DNA of 64,000 bases. It comes from Alicyclobacillus sp. SP_1. Lineage in GTDB: Bacteria; Bacillota; Bacilli; Alicyclobacillales; Alicyclobacillaceae. Below, in pieces: positions 39,911 to 51,914 of this stretch (its first letter is position 1; the number at the start of each line of letters is the position of its first letter). The notes under the pieces are model-generated. The model ran no database searches and was not told the origin of the DNA. It saw nothing but the letters and a program-made list of their open reading frames with translations. The translations under genes were made by a program, and so were the position numbers. The stretch lies in contig NZ_JAMCCX010000015.1 of NCBI RefSeq assembly GCF_024706985.1, forward strand, positions 1-64,000, given 5' to 3'.

Positions 39911-40381
39911 CTACCAGCGATAATGAGCGAAGGCTTTATTCGCCTCGGCCATGCGGTGTGTGTCTTCCCGCTTCTTCACGGCACCACCTGTATTGTTGAA
40001 CGCGTCCATCAATTCATTCGCCAGTTTTTGCTCCATCGTCTTTTCGCCACGGAGGCGGGCGTAATTCACGAGCCAGCGAAGGCCCAAGGTAGAGCGCCGG
40101 TCGGGACGAACCTCGATGGGCACTTGGTAGTTGGAGCCACCCACACGACGAGCTTTGACTTCAAGCACTGGCATGATGTTTCTCATTGCAGCTTCAAACA
40201 CTTCCATCGGGTCTTTCCCGGAGCGCTCGCGCACTGTGTCGAGCGCAGAGTAAACAATTTTCTGGGCAGTCCCGCGTTTGCCATCTAACATCACCTTGTT
40301 AATCAGGCGAGTCACCATTTTGTTACTGTAGATTGGATCAGGCATCACATCGCGCCTCGGTACTGGTCCTTTACGCGGCAT
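39911..40381 (-). CDS. rpsG: 30S ribosomal protein S7 (uS7)
   Basis: The 156-residue protein begins [18 protein letters not shown] and has the S7 signature [23 protein letters not shown] 40381 follows GGGGGGG; an in-frame start six codons upstream lies in the ribosome site. Confidence 0.98.
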   Translation of the reverse strand: MPRKGPVPRRDVMPDPIYSNKMVTRLINKVMLDGKRGTAQKIVYSALDTVRERSGKDPMEVFEAAMRNIMPVLEVKARRVGGSNYQVPIEVRPDRRSTLGLRWLVNYARLRGEKTMEQKLANELMDAFNNTGGAVKKREDTHRMAEANKAFAHYRW

Positions 40382-40451
40382 GACTGTCCCCCCCTTCAAA
40401 TTTCTCGAAAATATGATTGATGTTCACAGCGTATACTGGCCTGCTCGCCAG

Positions 40452-40871
40452 TTACTTCTTGACCTTCGGACGCTTAGCCCCATATTTCGACCGTGCTTGC
40501 TGACGGTCTTTTACTCCAGCCGTGTCCAAGGCCCCACGGACAATGTGATAGCGCACACCAGGAAGGTCCTTGACACGCCCACCGCGAACAAGCACAACAG
40601 AGTGCTCCTGAAGATTATGGCCGATACCAGGAATATAGGCAGTCACTTCGATGGTGTTCGTCAGGCGGACACGCGCGTACTTCCGAAGCGCCGAGTTCGG
40701 CTTCTTTGGGGTCATAGTACCCACGCGCGTACAGACACCGCGCTTTTGTGGTGCTGGCAAGTCCGTCTGTTCCTTGTCAAAACTGTTGTAGCCTTTTTGC
40801 AGCGCTGGAGCCGTCGACTTGTACGTCACTGGCTTGCGACCTTTGCGTACTAACTGATTAATGGTCGGCAT
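40452..40871 (-). CDS. rpsL: 30S ribosomal protein S12 (uS12)
   Basis: The 139-residue protein begins [15 protein letters not shown] and has the decoding-site loop [11 protein letters not shown] and the second conserved loop [13 protein letters not shown], both with the wild-type lysines associated with streptomycin sensitivity. The ATG at 40871 follows GGAGG; the upstream frame is the ribosome site itself. Confidence 0.98.
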   Translation of the reverse strand: MPTINQLVRKGRKPVTYKSTAPALQKGYNSFDKEQTDLPAPQKRGVCTRVGTMTPKKPNSALRKYARVRLTNTIEVTAYIPGIGHNLQEHSVVLVRGGRVKDLPGVRYHIVRGALDTAGVKDRQQARSKYGAKRPKVKK

Positions 40872-40996
40872 CGCTGCACCTCCCTCCACATATTTTTAAG
40901 TCCACAGTGCCTGGTGATTCATACAAACACAAGAAAAATCGTCGCATGAGACCGACTTGAATGAACTCGCGTCCGTTCTTCCGTCTCCACGAGTGA

Positions 40997-41245
40997 TTAA
41001 TCAAGAATCGCTGCAGTTGCTGCACCAACTTCTATGCCGCACGCCTTACCGAGCATCCGCATAGAGTCGACCCAGACCAAAGACAATCCTTGTTGTTCGG
41101 CCAATTGAAGTACGGGCTGTAGGACTCTGGGTTCTGCATCCCGTGCAACGTAAACTTCTCTCGCCGCCAACTGTTGCATTGCCTTTAGAGTCTGATTCAA
41201 GCCGATGGTACGGTTCTTCGCAAGGCGGATGCGATCTAAAGACAC
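40997..41245 (-). CDS. L7Ae/L30e-family ribosomal protein (YbxF-like)
   Basis: The 82-residue protein has the L7Ae/L30e/Gadd45 fold pattern: NRTIGLNQTLKAM, VYVARDAEPRVLQPV and LGKACGIEVGAATAAILD. In Bacillus, YbxF binds kink-turn RNA and associates with ribosomes. GTG start 8 bases from AGGAGG. It is the first gene of the str operon. Confidence 0.92.
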   Translation of the reverse strand: MSLDRIRLAKNRTIGLNQTLKAMQQLAAREVYVARDAEPRVLQPVLQLAEQQGLSLVWVDSMRMLGKACGIEVGAATAAILD

Positions 41246-41302
41246 CGCAGTAGCCTCCTTTTACACAGCTACTTGGCGAACCGCGCTTTGGCGCACCCTG
41301 AG

Positions 41303-41332
41303 ATTCTATCATCCGGAATTTATGCCTGTCAA
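41303..41332 (-). promoter_or_regulatory. Sigma-A-type promoter of the str operon
   Basis: On the minus strand a perfect TTGACA (41332-41327), an 18-base spacer and TAGAAT (41308-41303) lie 58 bases upstream of the L7Ae-like gene. The -35 falls in one arm of a 12-base inverted repeat (41322-41333 and 41351-41362, one mismatch) just after the rpoC stop. No T-run follows that repeat, so it is not a standard terminator. Confidence 0.75.
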
Positions 41333-41377
41333 CCGCCCATGCGCGAGCGAGTCGACAGGCATCGTCCAGATTCCCTG

Positions 41378-44300
41378 TTACTCTCCGACAGGTACCGCAG
41401 CTTCTGCAGAAGTCAGATTTGGCTCCTCGACATCAGCGCCATCTACGAGCCGAATATTCCGGTAGCGAGCCATTCCGGTTCCGGCGGGAATGAGCTTGCC
41501 AATGATGACATTTTCCTTCAGTCCAAGAAGTCTGTCGACTTTGCCCTTGATGGCGGCCTCTGTAAGAACGCGCGTAGTTTCCTGGAAAGAGGCCGCGGAA
41601 AGGAAGGAATCCGTTTCAAGCGACGCTTTGGTGATACCGAGCAGTGCTGGACGAGCAACTGCCGGCTCCCCTCCGGAAAGCAATGCACGCCGGTTCGCTT
41701 CCTCGTAGTCGAAGAGGTCCACATATGTGCCAGGCAAGAGATCCGTATCGCCAGCATCCAAAATACGCACTTTACGAAGCATCTGCCGTACCATCACTTC
41801 GACGTGTTTATCATTGATGTCCACGCCTTGCAGACGGTAGACGCGCTGCACTTCGCGGAGGAGGTAGTTCTGTACGCCTTGAAGCCCGCGAACACGGAGC
41901 ATTTCTTTCGGATCGACCGAGCCCTCCGTCAACTCGTCACCAGCCTCAACCATCTGCCCGACGTGTACCCGAATTCTCGAACCATACGGAATAGGATAGA
42001 CCTTCGTCTCGCTCTCACCGTTCAGTTCGACTTCCCGCTTGTCTTTACCATCCCGAATATCGGTGATTTCTCCTTCAAACTCGGCAATAACGGCCTGGCC
42101 TTTCGGATTGCGTGCCTCGAACAACTCTTGAATCCGAGGTAGACCTTGCGTGATGTCATCGCCCGCCACGCCACCGGTATGAAACGTACGCATGGTTAGC
42201 TGAGTGCCCGGCTCGCCAATCGACTGCGCAGCGATAATACCTACTGCTTCGCCAATCTCCACCATTTTCCCGGTCGCCAAATTCCGTCCGTAACAGTTGA
42301 TGCAAACGCCATGGCGAGAACGACATGTTAGGACAGACCGAATATAAATTTCCTTAATGTCCGCTTGAAGAATGGCAGCAGCTTTTTCTTCATCGATCAA
42401 CTCATTCTTAGCGACAAGAACCTGACCAGTCTTCGGATGCAGGATGTCTTGGAATGCGACACGACCTTCCAGACGGTCCGCAAATTCTTCGATGACTTCT
42501 TTACCGTCCCGAATTTCCGCAATTCGCAGCCCTTTATCCGTACCACAATCCACTTCACGGACGATAGTATCTTGCGCTACATCCACTAGGCGACGCGTCA
42601 GGTATCCTGAGTCCGCCGTGCGAAGCGCTGTGTCTGCAAGTCCCTTCCGCGCACCATGGGTGGAAATGAAGTATTCCAAGACCGTGAGGCCTTCTCGGAA
42701 GTTCGACTTGATGGCCAACTGGATGATCTCGCCAGCAGGATTGGCCATCAGTCCTCGCATGCCTGCCAACTGTGTAATCTGCGAGTTGGAACCGCGCGCA
42801 CCGGAGGTCGCCATCATGTAAATCGGATTGAACTCATCCATGCTGGTCATCAGCGTGTGCGAAATATGTTCTTTGGCTTCCGACCAGATTTGGCTGAAGG
42901 TCATGTACTGCTCTTCCTCCGTGATGAGCCCACGCCGATACTGTTGCTTCAGCTTGTGCTCGCGCTCATTCGCCTCCTCCGTAATGCGGTACTTCTCTTC
43001 CGGAACAATGATATCGGCCACAGAAATAGTGATACCTGCGCGCGTGGAGTAGTTGAATCCGAGACGCTTGACGCGGTCAAGGATTTCCGCAGTGACGGTA
43101 GTTCCGTAACGGCGGAAGCACTCTCCTAGAATATTCCCCAAGTCTTTCTTGATAATCGCTTTAGGAATCGGTCGATTTGCCACGCACTCTCGCAAGTGCA
43201 ACCCTTTTTCCAAGACGAACGTCTCGTCTGGCGCACCCTCCAGCAGGTTCTTGCGAGACCCGGAGTGTAAGTACGGGAAGTCCGCTGGAAAGACTTCATT
43301 GAATATTAACTTCCCGAGTGTTGTAATTAAAAATCCGTTTTGCTGTGCAGCAGTGAGCGATGTCTTGCCAAGCGCTTTGGCGGGCAAAGCGATGCGAGAA
43401 TGTAGGGTGATAAGGTTTTGCTGATAGGCGAAGTGGGCCTCGGCAACGTCCGCAAAGACTGACCCTTCCCCTACTGCGCCTTCTTTTTCAACCGTTAAAT
43501 AGTACGGTCCGAGCACCATGTCTTGCGTCGGCGTGACGACTGGTTTGCCGTCCTTCGGATTGAGAATGTTGTGAGCCGCCAACATCAAGAGTCTCGCTTC
43601 AGCCTGTGCCTCAGCAGAGAGCGGTACGTGCACGGCCATCTGGTCACCGTCAAAGTCGGCGTTGTAGGCCGTGCAGACGAGCGGGTGCAATTTGATAGCG
43701 CGGCCCTCCACGAGAATGGGCTCGAACGCTTGAATACCCAGTCGATGCAATGTGGGTGCTCGGTTCAGTAAAACAGGGTGCTCGCGAATGACGTCTTCGA
43801 CCACATCCCAAACCTCAGGCGAAACGCGCTCGACTTTGCGTTTAGCACTCTTGATATTGTGAGCAAGCCCGCGCGCCACCAACTCTTTCATGACAAACGG
43901 CTTGAACAACTCAAGCGCCATCTCTTTCGGTAGTCCGCATTGATACATGCGGAGTTCAGGCCCGACGACAATGACGGATCGGCCAGAGTAATCCACACGC
44001 TTGCCAAGGAGATTCTGGCGGAACCGCCCCTGCTTTCCCTTGAGCATATGAGACAGCGACTTGAGCGGTCGGTTGCCAGGCCCCGTTACGGGTCGACCCC
44101 GGCGCCCATTGTCGATGAGCGCATCCACCGCCTCTTGGAGCATGCGTTTTTCATTCTGGACAATGATGTCCGGCGCCCCGAGGTCAAGCAGGCGTTTGAG
44201 ACGGTTGTTTCGGTTGATGACGCGTCGATACAGGTCATTCAAATCAGACGTTGCAAAACGCCCACCATCCAATTGCACCATTGGGCGCAAATCCGGCGGA

Positions 44301-45001
44301 ATGACTGGGAGCGCGTCAAGAATCATCCAACTCGGATGGTTCCCCGATGCGCGAAACGCTTCCAAGACTTCCAGCCTCTTGATTGCGCGATTCCGACGCT
44401 GTCCTTGAGCCGTCCGCAATTCTTCTTTCAACTGCTCGACTTCACGGTCCAAGTCAATTTCGAGAAGTAACCGCCGAACCGCTTCCGCCCCCATGCCCGC
44501 TTGAAACGCGTAGCCATACTTCTCACGATAAGAACGGTACTCTTTCTCACTCAGCAACTGCTTCTTGTCGAGCGGAGTATCTCCAGGGTCTGTCACCACG
44601 TAGGACGCAAAATAGATGACCTCTTCGAGCGACCTCGGTGACATGTCCAGAACAAGCCCCATGCGGCTGGGAATACCCTTGAAGTACCATATGTGTGACA
44701 CTGGTGCAGCCAGTTCAATGTGACCCATGCGCTCCCGGCGAACTTTCGCCCGCGTGACTTCTACGCCACACCGGTCACACACCACGCCCTTGTAGCGGAT
44801 GCGCTTGTACTTACCGCAGTGACACTCCCAGTCCCGCTGCGGGCCAAAGATTTTTTCGCAAAACAGACCCTCTTTTTCCGGACGCAAAGTACGATAATTG
44901 ATGGTTTCCGGTTTCTTTACCTCGCCATGCGACCAAGACCGAATTTTTTCCGGTGAGGCCAGGCCAATTTTCATGAACTCGAAGTTGTTGACGTCCAGCA
45001 A
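41378..45001 (-). CDS. rpoC: RNA polymerase beta' subunit
   Basis: The 1207-residue protein has the N-terminal zinc site CHCGKYKR ... CDRCGVEV, the catalytic [16 protein letters not shown], the trigger-loop region and a second zinc site [17 protein letters not shown] take TTG 45001, 7 bases after GGAGGG, because it gives the family start [14 protein letters not shown]; a GTG two codons upstream is too close to the ribosome site. It follows rpoB by 61 bases. Confidence 0.99.
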   Translation of the reverse strand: MLDVNNFEFMKIGLASPEKIRSWSHGEVKKPETINYRTLRPEKEGLFCEKIFGPQRDWECHCGKYKRIRYKGVVCDRCGVEVTRAKVRRERMGHIELAAPVSHIWYFKGIPSRMGLVLDMSPRSLEEVIYFASYVVTDPGDTPLDKKQLLSEKEYRSYREKYGYAFQAGMGAEAVRRLLLEIDLDREVEQLKEELRTAQGQRRNRAIKRLEVLEAFRASGNHPSWMILDALPVIPPDLRPMVQLDGGRFATSDLNDLYRRVINRNNRLKRLLDLGAPDIIVQNEKRMLQEAVDALIDNGRRGRPVTGPGNRPLKSLSHMLKGKQGRFRQNLLGKRVDYSGRSVIVVGPELRMYQCGLPKEMALELFKPFVMKELVARGLAHNIKSAKRKVERVSPEVWDVVEDVIREHPVLLNRAPTLHRLGIQAFEPILVEGRAIKLHPLVCTAYNADFDGDQMAVHVPLSAEAQAEARLLMLAAHNILNPKDGKPVVTPTQDMVLGPYYLTVEKEGAVGEGSVFADVAEAHFAYQQNLITLHSRIALPAKALGKTSLTAAQQNGFLITTLGKLIFNEVFPADFPYLHSGSRKNLLEGAPDETFVLEKGLHLRECVANRPIPKAIIKKDLGNILGECFRRYGTTVTAEILDRVKRLGFNYSTRAGITISVADIIVPEEKYRITEEANEREHKLKQQYRRGLITEEEQYMTFSQIWSEAKEHISHTLMTSMDEFNPIYMMATSGARGSNSQITQLAGMRGLMANPAGEIIQLAIKSNFREGLTVLEYFISTHGARKGLADTALRTADSGYLTRRLVDVAQDTIVREVDCGTDKGLRIAEIRDGKEVIEEFADRLEGRVAFQDILHPKTGQVLVAKNELIDEEKAAAILQADIKEIYIRSVLTCRSRHGVCINCYGRNLATGKMVEIGEAVGIIAAQSIGEPGTQLTMRTFHTGGVAGDDITQGLPRIQELFEARNPKGQAVIAEFEGEITDIRDGKDKREVELNGESETKVYPIPYGSRIRVHVGQMVEAGDELTEGSVDPKEMLRVRGLQGVQNYLLREVQRVYRLQGVDINDKHVEVMVRQMLRKVRILDAGDTDLLPGTYVDLFDYEEANRRALLSGGEPAVARPALLGITKASLETDSFLSAASFQETTRVLTEAAIKGKVDRLLGLKENVIIGKLIPAGTGMARYRNIRLVDGADVEEPNLTSAEAAVPVGE

Positions 45002-45062
45002 CCGCACACCCTCCGTTTCGATGAATGGCTAGTACACAATACAGCGGCAGATTCGGGCGGCA

Positions 45063-48000
45063 CTACTCGCCAATTTCGTGATATTCCAAATTGAGGTTGA
45101 GCTTTTCTCCCGTATCCTCTTCTTCGTCGCTCTCGCGCATGACAATTTCTTGCTCGTCACCCGTCAATATCTTGACGTCCATACCTAAGCTTTGAAGCTC
45201 CTTGATGAGGACCTTGAACGACTCTGGCACGCCGGGTTCAGGGACATTTTCACCCTTCACAACCGCCTCATACGTCTTGACACGTCCCACTACGTCATCT
45301 GACTTAACCGTCAAAATTTCTTGGAGGGTATACGCTGCCCCGTAGGCTTCGAGCGCCCACACCTCCATCTCTCCAAACCGCTGTCCACCGAACTGAGCCT
45401 TGCCGCCGAGAGGCTGCTGAGTGACGAGAGAGTAGGGGCCCGTGGAACGAGCGTGAATCTTGTCGTCCACCAAATGGTGAAGCTTCAACATATAGACATA
45501 CCCGACCGTGACGCGATTATCAAATGGCTCGCCGCTACGACCGTCATATAGCACGTGCTTTCCGTCGCGAGAGAAATTGGCTTCTTCGAGTGTTTCGAAG
45601 ACGTCCTCAGCGTGCGCGCCATCAAACACAGGTGTAGCGATGCGAATCCCGAGAGCAGCAGCAGCCATCCCCAAATGCGTCTCCAGCACCTGTCCGATGT
45701 TCATACGGGAAGGCACCCCAAGTGGATTGAGCACAATCTGAACGGGCGTTCCATCCTCTAAAAATGGCATGTCCTCTTCCGGTAAGATGCGTGCGACCAC
45801 GCCCTTATTACCGTGACGACCAGCCATTTTATCACCCTCTGAAATCTTCCGTTTTTGGGCGATATAGACTCGGACCAACTGATTGACGCCGGCAGGTAGC
45901 TCGTCGCCATTTTCACGCGTAAAGACTTTGACATCAACGACAATCCCCGCTCCACCGTGAGGTACCCGCAAGGACGTATCGCGAACTTCACGCGCTTTTT
46001 CACCAAAAATCGCATGGAGCAATCGCTCTTCAGCAGTCAACTCCGTGACACCTTTCGGAGTGACTTTCCCAACCAAGATATCGCCAGTACGAATTTCCGC
46101 ACCAATTCGAATGACTCCGCGGTCATCCAAGTTTTTGAGCGCATCTTCGCCGACGTTCGGAATGTCCCTCGTGATTTCTTCAGGCCCAAGTTTGGTGTCA
46201 CGAGACTCCAACTCGTACTCCTCAATGTGAATTGAAGTGTACACATCTTCCTTAACCATTTTCTCGGAGAGGAGGATGGCATCTTCGTAGTTGTACCCTT
46301 CCCATGTCATGAAAGCCACGAGCACATTCCGCCCCAAGGCCAATTCGCCATGGTCTGTCGCTGGTCCATCGGCAAGAATGGTGCCGGCAGTCACTTGCAT
46401 TCCTTCACGGACAATCGGCCGCTGGTTAATACAAGTATTCTGGTTCGACCTCGTAAACTTCTGCAGCTTGTATTTGTCGAGATCGCCACGCACCAGTTTC
46501 CCGTCCACCATCTGCTGATGGCGTACCCAGATTTCTCTAGCAGTCACACGTTCCACCACACCAGCACGGCGCGCTACAACACACACACCAGAGTCTCGAG
46601 CCGCCTGGTGTTCCATGCCAGTCCCGACATAAGGTGAATCAGGAACGAGGAGCGGTACCGCCTGCCTCTGCATGTTCGACCCCATCAGTGCTCGGTTCGC
46701 ATCGTCATTTTCGAGAAATGGAATCATCGCCGTTGCAACTGAGACAACCTGCTTCGGAGAAACGTCCATATAGTCAATGCGAGAGCGCGGAACAGTAATG
46801 ACATCCTCGCGGTAGCGCACGGTAATCTCTTCAGAGACAAGTCGTCCATCCTCACCCAGAGGCTCGTTCGCTTGAGCGACGACATAGTTCTCCTCTTCGT
46901 CAGCAGTCAAGTAATCAATCTGTGCGGTGACAATTTCCGTCTCTGGATCGACACGGCGATACGGAGTCTCAATAAAACCATACTCGTTAATGCGAGCGTA
47001 GGACGAAAGTGAGTTAATCAAGCCAATATTGGGGCCCTCAGGTGTCTCAATTGGGCACATCCGGCCGTAGTGTGAGTAATGAACGTCACGAACTTCAAAG
47101 CCTGCGCGTTCTCTGGTGAGACCACCCGGGCCAAGCGCAGACAATCGACGCTTATGGGTCAATTCCGCGAGCGGATTTGTCTGGTCCATAAATTGCGACA
47201 ACTGACTGGACCCAAAGAACTCTTTGATAGCCGCAATGACGGGTCGAATGTTAATCAGTGCTTGCGGTGTAATGGTGCTCGCATCTTGAATGGACATACG
47301 CTCGCGCACGACTCGCTCCATACGCGACAGACCAATGCGAAACTGATTCTGAAGCAACTCTCCGACAGAACGGAGTCGGCGGTTACCAAGATGATCGATG
47401 TCGTCGGTCGTGCCCACACCTCTCAACAAGTTGAAGAAGTAGGATACGGCCGCAAGAATGTCACTTGGCGTAATATGCTTGATTGAGCGATCAATCTCGC
47501 CGTTCGAGATGACATGGAGTATTTTACCATCCTCGGTCGGACTAAAAATTTTCACCATCTGAACAAACGTCGTATCGGACCCTGTCAAATCCGGAGTGCA
47601 CGGCACGGTCACACGGCCGACGTTGCCTTCAAGCGCCGGAATGATGCGGTCCAGAAGACGGCGGTCAATGACAGCTCCCGCTTCCGCAATGATTTCTCCA
47701 GTGTCGGCATCCACGAGAGTTTCGGCCAAGCGCTGGTTCAGCAGGCGATTCTTCAGGTGGATTTTCTTGTTGATTTTGTAGCGGCCAACGCTAGCTAAAT
47801 CGTATCGTTTTGGGTCAAAGAACCGAGCTGACAACAAAGCTCGCGCATTCTCATACGTTGGTGGCTCACCGGGACGCAAACGCTCGTAAATTTCCAGAAG
47901 CGCTCTCTCAGTTGAATCCGTGGTGTCCTTATCCAAAGTGTTCTGAAGATATTCATCTTCGCCGATAAGCTGCACAATTTCCGCATCCGAAGACAATCCT

Positions 48001-48593
48001 AGAGCCCGGAGCAAAACGGTAATGGGTAACTTGCGCGTCCGGTCAATGCGCACATACACAATATCCTTCGCGTCAGTCTCAAATTCCAACCATGCTCCGC
48101 GATTCGGAATGACGGTTGCAGAATATGCTTTTTTTCCGTTTTTATCGATTTTTGCATGATAGTAGACACTCGGGGAACGGACCAATTGGCTGACGATAAC
48201 CCGTTCAGCGCCATTAATGATAAAAGTCCCCGTCTCCGTCATCAACGGAAAGTCTCCCATAAATACTTCTTGTTCTTTAACCTCGCCAGTTTCTTTGTTG
48301 AGCAGGCGAACTTTCACGCGGAGAGGAGCTGCGAAGTTTACATCTCTCTCTTTGGACTCATCTACATCGTATTTAGGTTCCCCCAGACTATAGTCGATGA
48401 ATTCCAGAATGAGATTACCGGTAAAGTCTTGAATTGGTGAGATATCCGCGAACATTTCGCGTAACCCTTCCCGCAAAAACCACTCATAAGACTTTTGTTG
48501 GATCTCAATAAGATTCGGAAGATCCAGCACTTCATGGATCCGAGAGTAGGAGCGACGTTCACGCCACCCGTACTTGACCATGTGACCCTGCAA
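45063..48593 (-). CDS. rpoB: RNA polymerase beta subunit
   Basis: The 1176-residue protein has the rifampicin-region [20 protein letters not shown] and [14 protein letters not shown] in wild-type form, and [16 protein letters not shown] near the C-terminal third. The frame is open to a GTG at 48644, which has no Shine-Dalgarno. TTG 48593 has AAGGGG at 7 bases and gives the same spacing to [11 protein letters not shown] as the Bacillus protein, so I prefer it. Confidence 0.98.
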   Translation of the reverse strand: MQGHMVKYGWRERRSYSRIHEVLDLPNLIEIQQKSYEWFLREGLREMFADISPIQDFTGNLILEFIDYSLGEPKYDVDESKERDVNFAAPLRVKVRLLNKETGEVKEQEVFMGDFPLMTETGTFIINGAERVIVSQLVRSPSVYYHAKIDKNGKKAYSATVIPNRGAWLEFETDAKDIVYVRIDRTRKLPITVLLRALGLSSDAEIVQLIGEDEYLQNTLDKDTTDSTERALLEIYERLRPGEPPTYENARALLSARFFDPKRYDLASVGRYKINKKIHLKNRLLNQRLAETLVDADTGEIIAEAGAVIDRRLLDRIIPALEGNVGRVTVPCTPDLTGSDTTFVQMVKIFSPTEDGKILHVISNGEIDRSIKHITPSDILAAVSYFFNLLRGVGTTDDIDHLGNRRLRSVGELLQNQFRIGLSRMERVVRERMSIQDASTITPQALINIRPVIAAIKEFFGSSQLSQFMDQTNPLAELTHKRRLSALGPGGLTRERAGFEVRDVHYSHYGRMCPIETPEGPNIGLINSLSSYARINEYGFIETPYRRVDPETEIVTAQIDYLTADEEENYVVAQANEPLGEDGRLVSEEITVRYREDVITVPRSRIDYMDVSPKQVVSVATAMIPFLENDDANRALMGSNMQRQAVPLLVPDSPYVGTGMEHQAARDSGVCVVARRAGVVERVTAREIWVRHQQMVDGKLVRGDLDKYKLQKFTRSNQNTCINQRPIVREGMQVTAGTILADGPATDHGELALGRNVLVAFMTWEGYNYEDAILLSEKMVKEDVYTSIHIEEYELESRDTKLGPEEITRDIPNVGEDALKNLDDRGVIRIGAEIRTGDILVGKVTPKGVTELTAEERLLHAIFGEKAREVRDTSLRVPHGGAGIVVDVKVFTRENGDELPAGVNQLVRVYIAQKRKISEGDKMAGRHGNKGVVARILPEEDMPFLEDGTPVQIVLNPLGVPSRMNIGQVLETHLGMAAAALGIRIATPVFDGAHAEDVFETLEEANFSRDGKHVLYDGRSGEPFDNRVTVGYVYMLKLHHLVDDKIHARSTGPYSLVTQQPLGGKAQFGGQRFGEMEVWALEAYGAAYTLQEILTVKSDDVVGRVKTYEAVVKGENVPEPGVPESFKVLIKELQSLGMDVKILTGDEQEIVMRESDEEEDTGEKLNLNLEYHEIGE

Positions 48594-48784
48594 ACTCTTC
48601 ACCCCTTGAGTTGTAGACTCCAATGATGCGCGAGAGACGGACACGTAAAAACAAAAAAGAAAATGAGGCTACAGGTAACCACATTTTGGTGCCAAGGATA
48701 CTTTATTCACCTATTCCCTATCGGTACGGTTTTTATTCATAGCGTGGTGGCAACCGTCCCATCTAATCCAGTATGCAATAAATG

Positions 48785-48813
48785 ATAATATCACAGTTGC
48801 AATGACAACGCAA
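48785..48813 (-). promoter_or_regulatory. Putative sigma-A-type promoter of rpoBC
   Basis: TTGCGT (48813-48808), a 17-base spacer and TATTAT (48790-48785) on the minus strand, at the end of the methyltransferase gene spacer. It would give a leader of about 185 bases before rpoB. Nothing else is recognisable in 48594-48844. Confidence 0.5.
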
Positions 48814-48844
48814 GAAACAAAGTCGGAAAATCACACATATTTCT

Positions 48845-49474
48845 CTACCCTTTTACTTCTGCGCACAACAGATGATAACCACCATCCCGAGCTACTCGCT
48901 CCACCTTCGAGAACAGAGTCCGTAGAAATTCGGCCGCACTTTCCGCACCCTGCTTTTTCGCCATGACGACCCACAGGCGGCCACCCGGGAGCAGTACTTC
49001 CCGAGACTCTCGAAAAAATCGATACACAACGGGCTTCCCAGCGCGAATCGGTGGATTGGTCAAAACATCCGTAAACCGATACCCCTGTAGCTTTGTCAAA
49101 CCATCACTCTGGACAAACTTCACACGGGTTAGACCCACACAGTTCTCTTCGGCCAACGCCAACGCCCGCTCATTGATATCGACGGCAATCCATTGACTGT
49201 TTGGATAGACAGACGCAAGAATCGCTACAATCGGTCCATAACCGCATCCTAAATCCACTGCTTGAGCTTCTGCAGGCAACGAGACTTTGTCCAAAAGCAA
49301 CCTCGTCCCAAAGTCTAAACCTCGCTTTGAAAAAACGCTGCTGTCCGTCCAAAACTCCCGCTCCACACCACGCACAGAGACTCGAATCCGCTGGCGATCC
49401 GTTGAGGACGACGGCTTCTCAGTGAAATAGTGTTCGCTCAAAGACATCCCCTTCAAATGAGACAAATCAGGCAC
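48845..49474 (-). CDS. Class I SAM-dependent methyltransferase, RsmC/YbxB-like
   Basis: The 209-residue product has the SAM-binding motif VDLGCGYGPI, an acidic AVDINERAL motif II and the NPPIRAGK motif typical of RsmC-type 16S rRNA guanine-N2 methyltransferases. It is the YbxB homologue found between rplL and rpoB in Bacilli; the target rRNA position is inferred, not shown. The GTG at 49474 has no clear Shine-Dalgarno; ATG 49447 is an alternative but abuts its own AAGGGG. Confidence 0.88.
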   Translation of the reverse strand: MPDLSHLKGMSLSEHYFTEKPSSSTDRQRIRVSVRGVEREFWTDSSVFSKRGLDFGTRLLLDKVSLPAEAQAVDLGCGYGPIVAILASVYPNSQWIAVDINERALALAEENCVGLTRVKFVQSDGLTKLQGYRFTDVLTNPPIRAGKPVVYRFFRESREVLLPGGRLWVVMAKKQGAESAAEFLRTLFSKVERVARDGGYHLLCAEVKG

Positions 49475-49511
49475 CCAGATTTCAGGCGCCTGACCGCTCC
49501 GACATAAAGGC

Positions 49512-49886
49512 TCACTTTACTTCGACAGAAGCTCCTGCCTCTTCCAACTTGGCCTTGAAGTTGTCCGCATCTTCTTTGGACACCTTTTCCTTGATAGCCT
49601 TCGGGGCATTGTCTACGAGGTCCTTCGCTTCTTTCAAGCCAAGTCCTGTAATTTCGCGAACCGCTTTGATGACGTTGATTTTCGAACCACCTGCACTGGT
49701 CAAAATAACGTCAAACTCGGTCTGCTCAGCCACTTCTTCCGCACCCGCACCAGCGCCAGCTCCACCCATCATAGCGACCGGAGCTGCTGCTGTTACTCCA
49801 AACTCTTCCTCGATTGCTTTCACCAAATCATTCAATTCCAGAACTGTCATCGCCTTAATCGATTCAATCATTTCTTCTTTCGTCAC
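49512..49886 (-). CDS. rplL: 50S ribosomal protein L7/L12 (bL12)
   Basis: The 124-residue protein has the N-terminal dimerisation region ([18 protein letters not shown]), an Ala/Gly-rich hinge at about 34-50 and the C-terminal factor-binding domain [21 protein letters not shown] start after GAGGAGG. It follows rplJ by 94 bases. Confidence 0.98.
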   Translation of the reverse strand: MTKEEMIESIKAMTVLELNDLVKAIEEEFGVTAAAPVAMMGGAGAGAGAEEVAEQTEFDVILTSAGGSKINVIKAVREITGLGLKEAKDLVDNAPKAIKEKVSKEDADNFKAKLEEAGASVEVK

Positions 49887-49980
49887 GCCAATGACCTCCT
49901 CAAATCAATCATGTTTTTTCACAATCTCAACGCATTCGCACACAGAATTCGCATCCGGTTATCGCGAACCAACACACGCC

Positions 49981-50484
49981 CTACTCTGCTGCTGACTCTT
50001 GCTTTTCTGCCACTTGTGAGACGGCATAAGCCAAATTCCTCATAGGAGCCTGCAACACACTGAGCAACATGGACAGCAGCCCTTCACGAGATGGCAGGGT
50101 CGCCAATTCGGACACACCTTGTGCGTCGATGACGCGCCCTTCGACAACCGCACCTTTCAATTCCAACGCTTTATGGCGTCGCGCGAAATCACTCAGAATT
50201 TTCGCTGGACGCACCGGATCGTCATAACTAAAGGCGATGGCCGTTGGACCCTTCAGATATTCGTCTAAGTCTGAAAGTGAAGTCAGCGCGGTCGCACGGC
50301 GTGCCAGTGTATTTTTCAACACTTGGAAATCAATCCCGGCATCCCGCAACTGCTTCCGAAGTTCTGTCACTTCCGCCACGGTCAGGCCGCGGTAGTCGGT
50401 CACTACAGTTGCTTTACTGCGAGAAAGGCGCTCGACAATCTCGTCAACTTGCTGCGCCTTTTCTTGATGCACCGCTGTGGACAT
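49981..50484 (-). CDS. rplJ: 50S ribosomal protein L10 (uL10)
   Basis: The 167-residue protein has [10 protein letters not shown]-like [20 protein letters not shown] and a C-terminal helix that binds L7/L12 ([16 protein letters not shown]). ATG 50484 has GGGAGG at 7 bases; the frame is open 22 codons upstream into the leader. Expression is probably controlled by the leader attenuator. Confidence 0.97.
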   Translation of the reverse strand: MSTAVHQEKAQQVDEIVERLSRSKATVVTDYRGLTVAEVTELRKQLRDAGIDFQVLKNTLARRATALTSLSDLDEYLKGPTAIAFSYDDPVRPAKILSDFARRHKALELKGAVVEGRVIDAQGVSELATLPSREGLLSMLLSVLQAPMRNLAYAVSQVAEKQESAAE

Positions 50485-50564
50485 TTCAACACCTCCCGTA
50501 AGTACTCCTATGAAAATCCGCTGCCTCACAAAGTCATTGTTTCCACCCAAAGAAGTGAGGCATT

Positions 50565-50640
50565 AAAAAGGGCGCCGCCGCAGAAGCGAAGACGCCCAAT
50601 CCACAAGAAAGGATTGTTGCGAACCTCGGTAGGCGGTTTC
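50565..50640 (-). promoter_or_regulatory. L10-type ribosomal leader with attenuator hairpin
   Basis: The rplJ leader on the minus strand contains CCGCCTACCGAGGTTCG (50636-50620), resembling the conserved L10 leader, followed by a hairpin GGGCGTC ... GGCGCCC and five Ts (50597-50565). This is the arrangement expected for L10(L12)4 feedback on its own operon by termination. The leader start upstream and the antiterminator pairing were not worked out. Confidence 0.65.
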
Positions 50641-50700
50641 CCATTATCCCAAACTCGGACCTACGGTCTACGGCTCATACTGGAAACAAGTTTGCTTGCG

Positions 50701-51405
50701 TTACTCTTGCACCGCGCCCACTCGCGATGGATTCACGCGAATGCCGGGGCCCATTGTGGAAGAAACGGTGATACCCCGTACATACTGACCTTTAGCACCC
50801 GAAGGCTTTGCTTTCTGCAGTGCGTCCAACAGTGTTTCGAAATTACCTAGCAAAGCCGTCACATCGAAAGATGCTTTGCCGAGCGGGACATGCACAATAC
50901 CCGCTTTGTCCAGGCGATACTCAATCTTACCTGCCTTAGACTCCGCAACCGCACGAGCAACATCAAAGGTCACCGTTCCAGTTTTAGGGTTTGGCATGAG
51001 TCCTTTTGGCCCAAGCACGCGTCCCAGACGACCCACGGCACCCATCAGGTCCGGAGTCGCGATGACTACATCAAATTCGAACCAACCCTGGCTGATACGC
51101 TGGATAAGGTCGTCATCGCCCACATAGTCTGCTCCAGCAGACTCAGCTTCTTTGGCCTTGTCTCCTTTGGCAAAAACCAAGACGCGCACAGTCTTACCAG
51201 TACCATGCGGAAGCACCACCGCACCGCGCACCTGTTGATCCTGCTTCTTTGGGTCAACGCCCAAACGCACAGCTGCCTCGACTGTCTCATCAAACTTGGC
51301 AGTCGCTATTTGCTTCACCAAGTCAAACGCCGTCGATGCATCGTACACCTGATTTTTATCAATCAATTTCGCGATTTCCGCGAAACGCTTTGACTTTCTC
51401 GCCAT
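50701..51405 (-). CDS. rplA: 50S ribosomal protein L1 (uL1)
   Basis: The 234-residue protein begins [16 protein letters not shown] and has the L1 signature [25 protein letters not shown] 51405 has AGGAGG 8 bases upstream. L1 forms the mobile stalk at the E site and often represses its own operon. Confidence 0.98.
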   Translation of the reverse strand: MARKSKRFAEIAKLIDKNQVYDASTAFDLVKQIATAKFDETVEAAVRLGVDPKKQDQQVRGAVVLPHGTGKTVRVLVFAKGDKAKEAESAGADYVGDDDLIQRISQGWFEFDVVIATPDLMGAVGRLGRVLGPKGLMPNPKTGTVTFDVARAVAESKAGKIEYRLDKAGIVHVPLGKASFDVTALLGNFETLLDALQKAKPSGAKGQYVRGITVSSTMGPGIRVNPSRVGAVQE

Positions 51406-51478
51406 CCATTCCACCTCCTTGTGGTCTCAGGTCCGAAAACCTCCCACTTTGTTTCCCTAATGACACGAAGGAAACCTC

Positions 51479-51907
51479 TTACTCTTCGACTACGATACCC
51501 ATGCTCCGGGCCGTGCCTTCAACCATTCGCATAGCAGCTTCTACAGAAGCAGCATTCAAGTCCACCATTTTTTGCTCCGCAATCTCGCGAACTTTGGCTT
51601 TCTTGACAGTGGCAACTTTTTTCTTGTTCGGTTCTGCCGAACCCGACTCAATGCCTGCAGCCTTTTTCAGGAGCACCGCTGCAGGAGGTGTCTTTAAGTC
51701 AAAAGTGTACGAACGGTCTTCATACACGTACAGAACCACAGGAATAACGAGTCCCACTTGGTCTGCCGTGCGAGCATTAAACTCCTTACAAAACCCCATA
51801 ATATTTCCCACCTGAGCTTGGCCTAGAGCAGGCCCTACCGGCGGAGCAGGAGTAGCTTTCCCTGCTGCAATCTGCAGCTTTACAACTTTCACAATTTTCT
51901 TCGGCAA
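51479..51907 (-). CDS. rplK: 50S ribosomal protein L11 (uL11)
   Basis: The 142-residue protein has [23 protein letters not shown] and the C-terminal rRNA-binding [10 protein letters not shown]. The start is TTG 51907, 8 bases after AGGAGG, giving [12 protein letters not shown] as in the family; the frame is open 27 codons upstream without a ribosome site. Confidence 0.97.
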   Translation of the reverse strand: MPKKIVKVVKLQIAAGKATPAPPVGPALGQAQVGNIMGFCKEFNARTADQVGLVIPVVLYVYEDRSYTFDLKTPPAAVLLKKAAGIESGSAEPNKKKVATVKKAKVREIAEQKMVDLNAASVEAAMRMVEGTARSMGIVVEE

Positions 51908-51914
51908 CGTGTCC

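Noticed and set aside
38615-40288. Open frame of 557 codons on the plus strand
   Set aside because: It lies entirely antisense to fusA and rpsG, has no ribosome site or family match, and is explained by the G+C and codon pattern of those genes.
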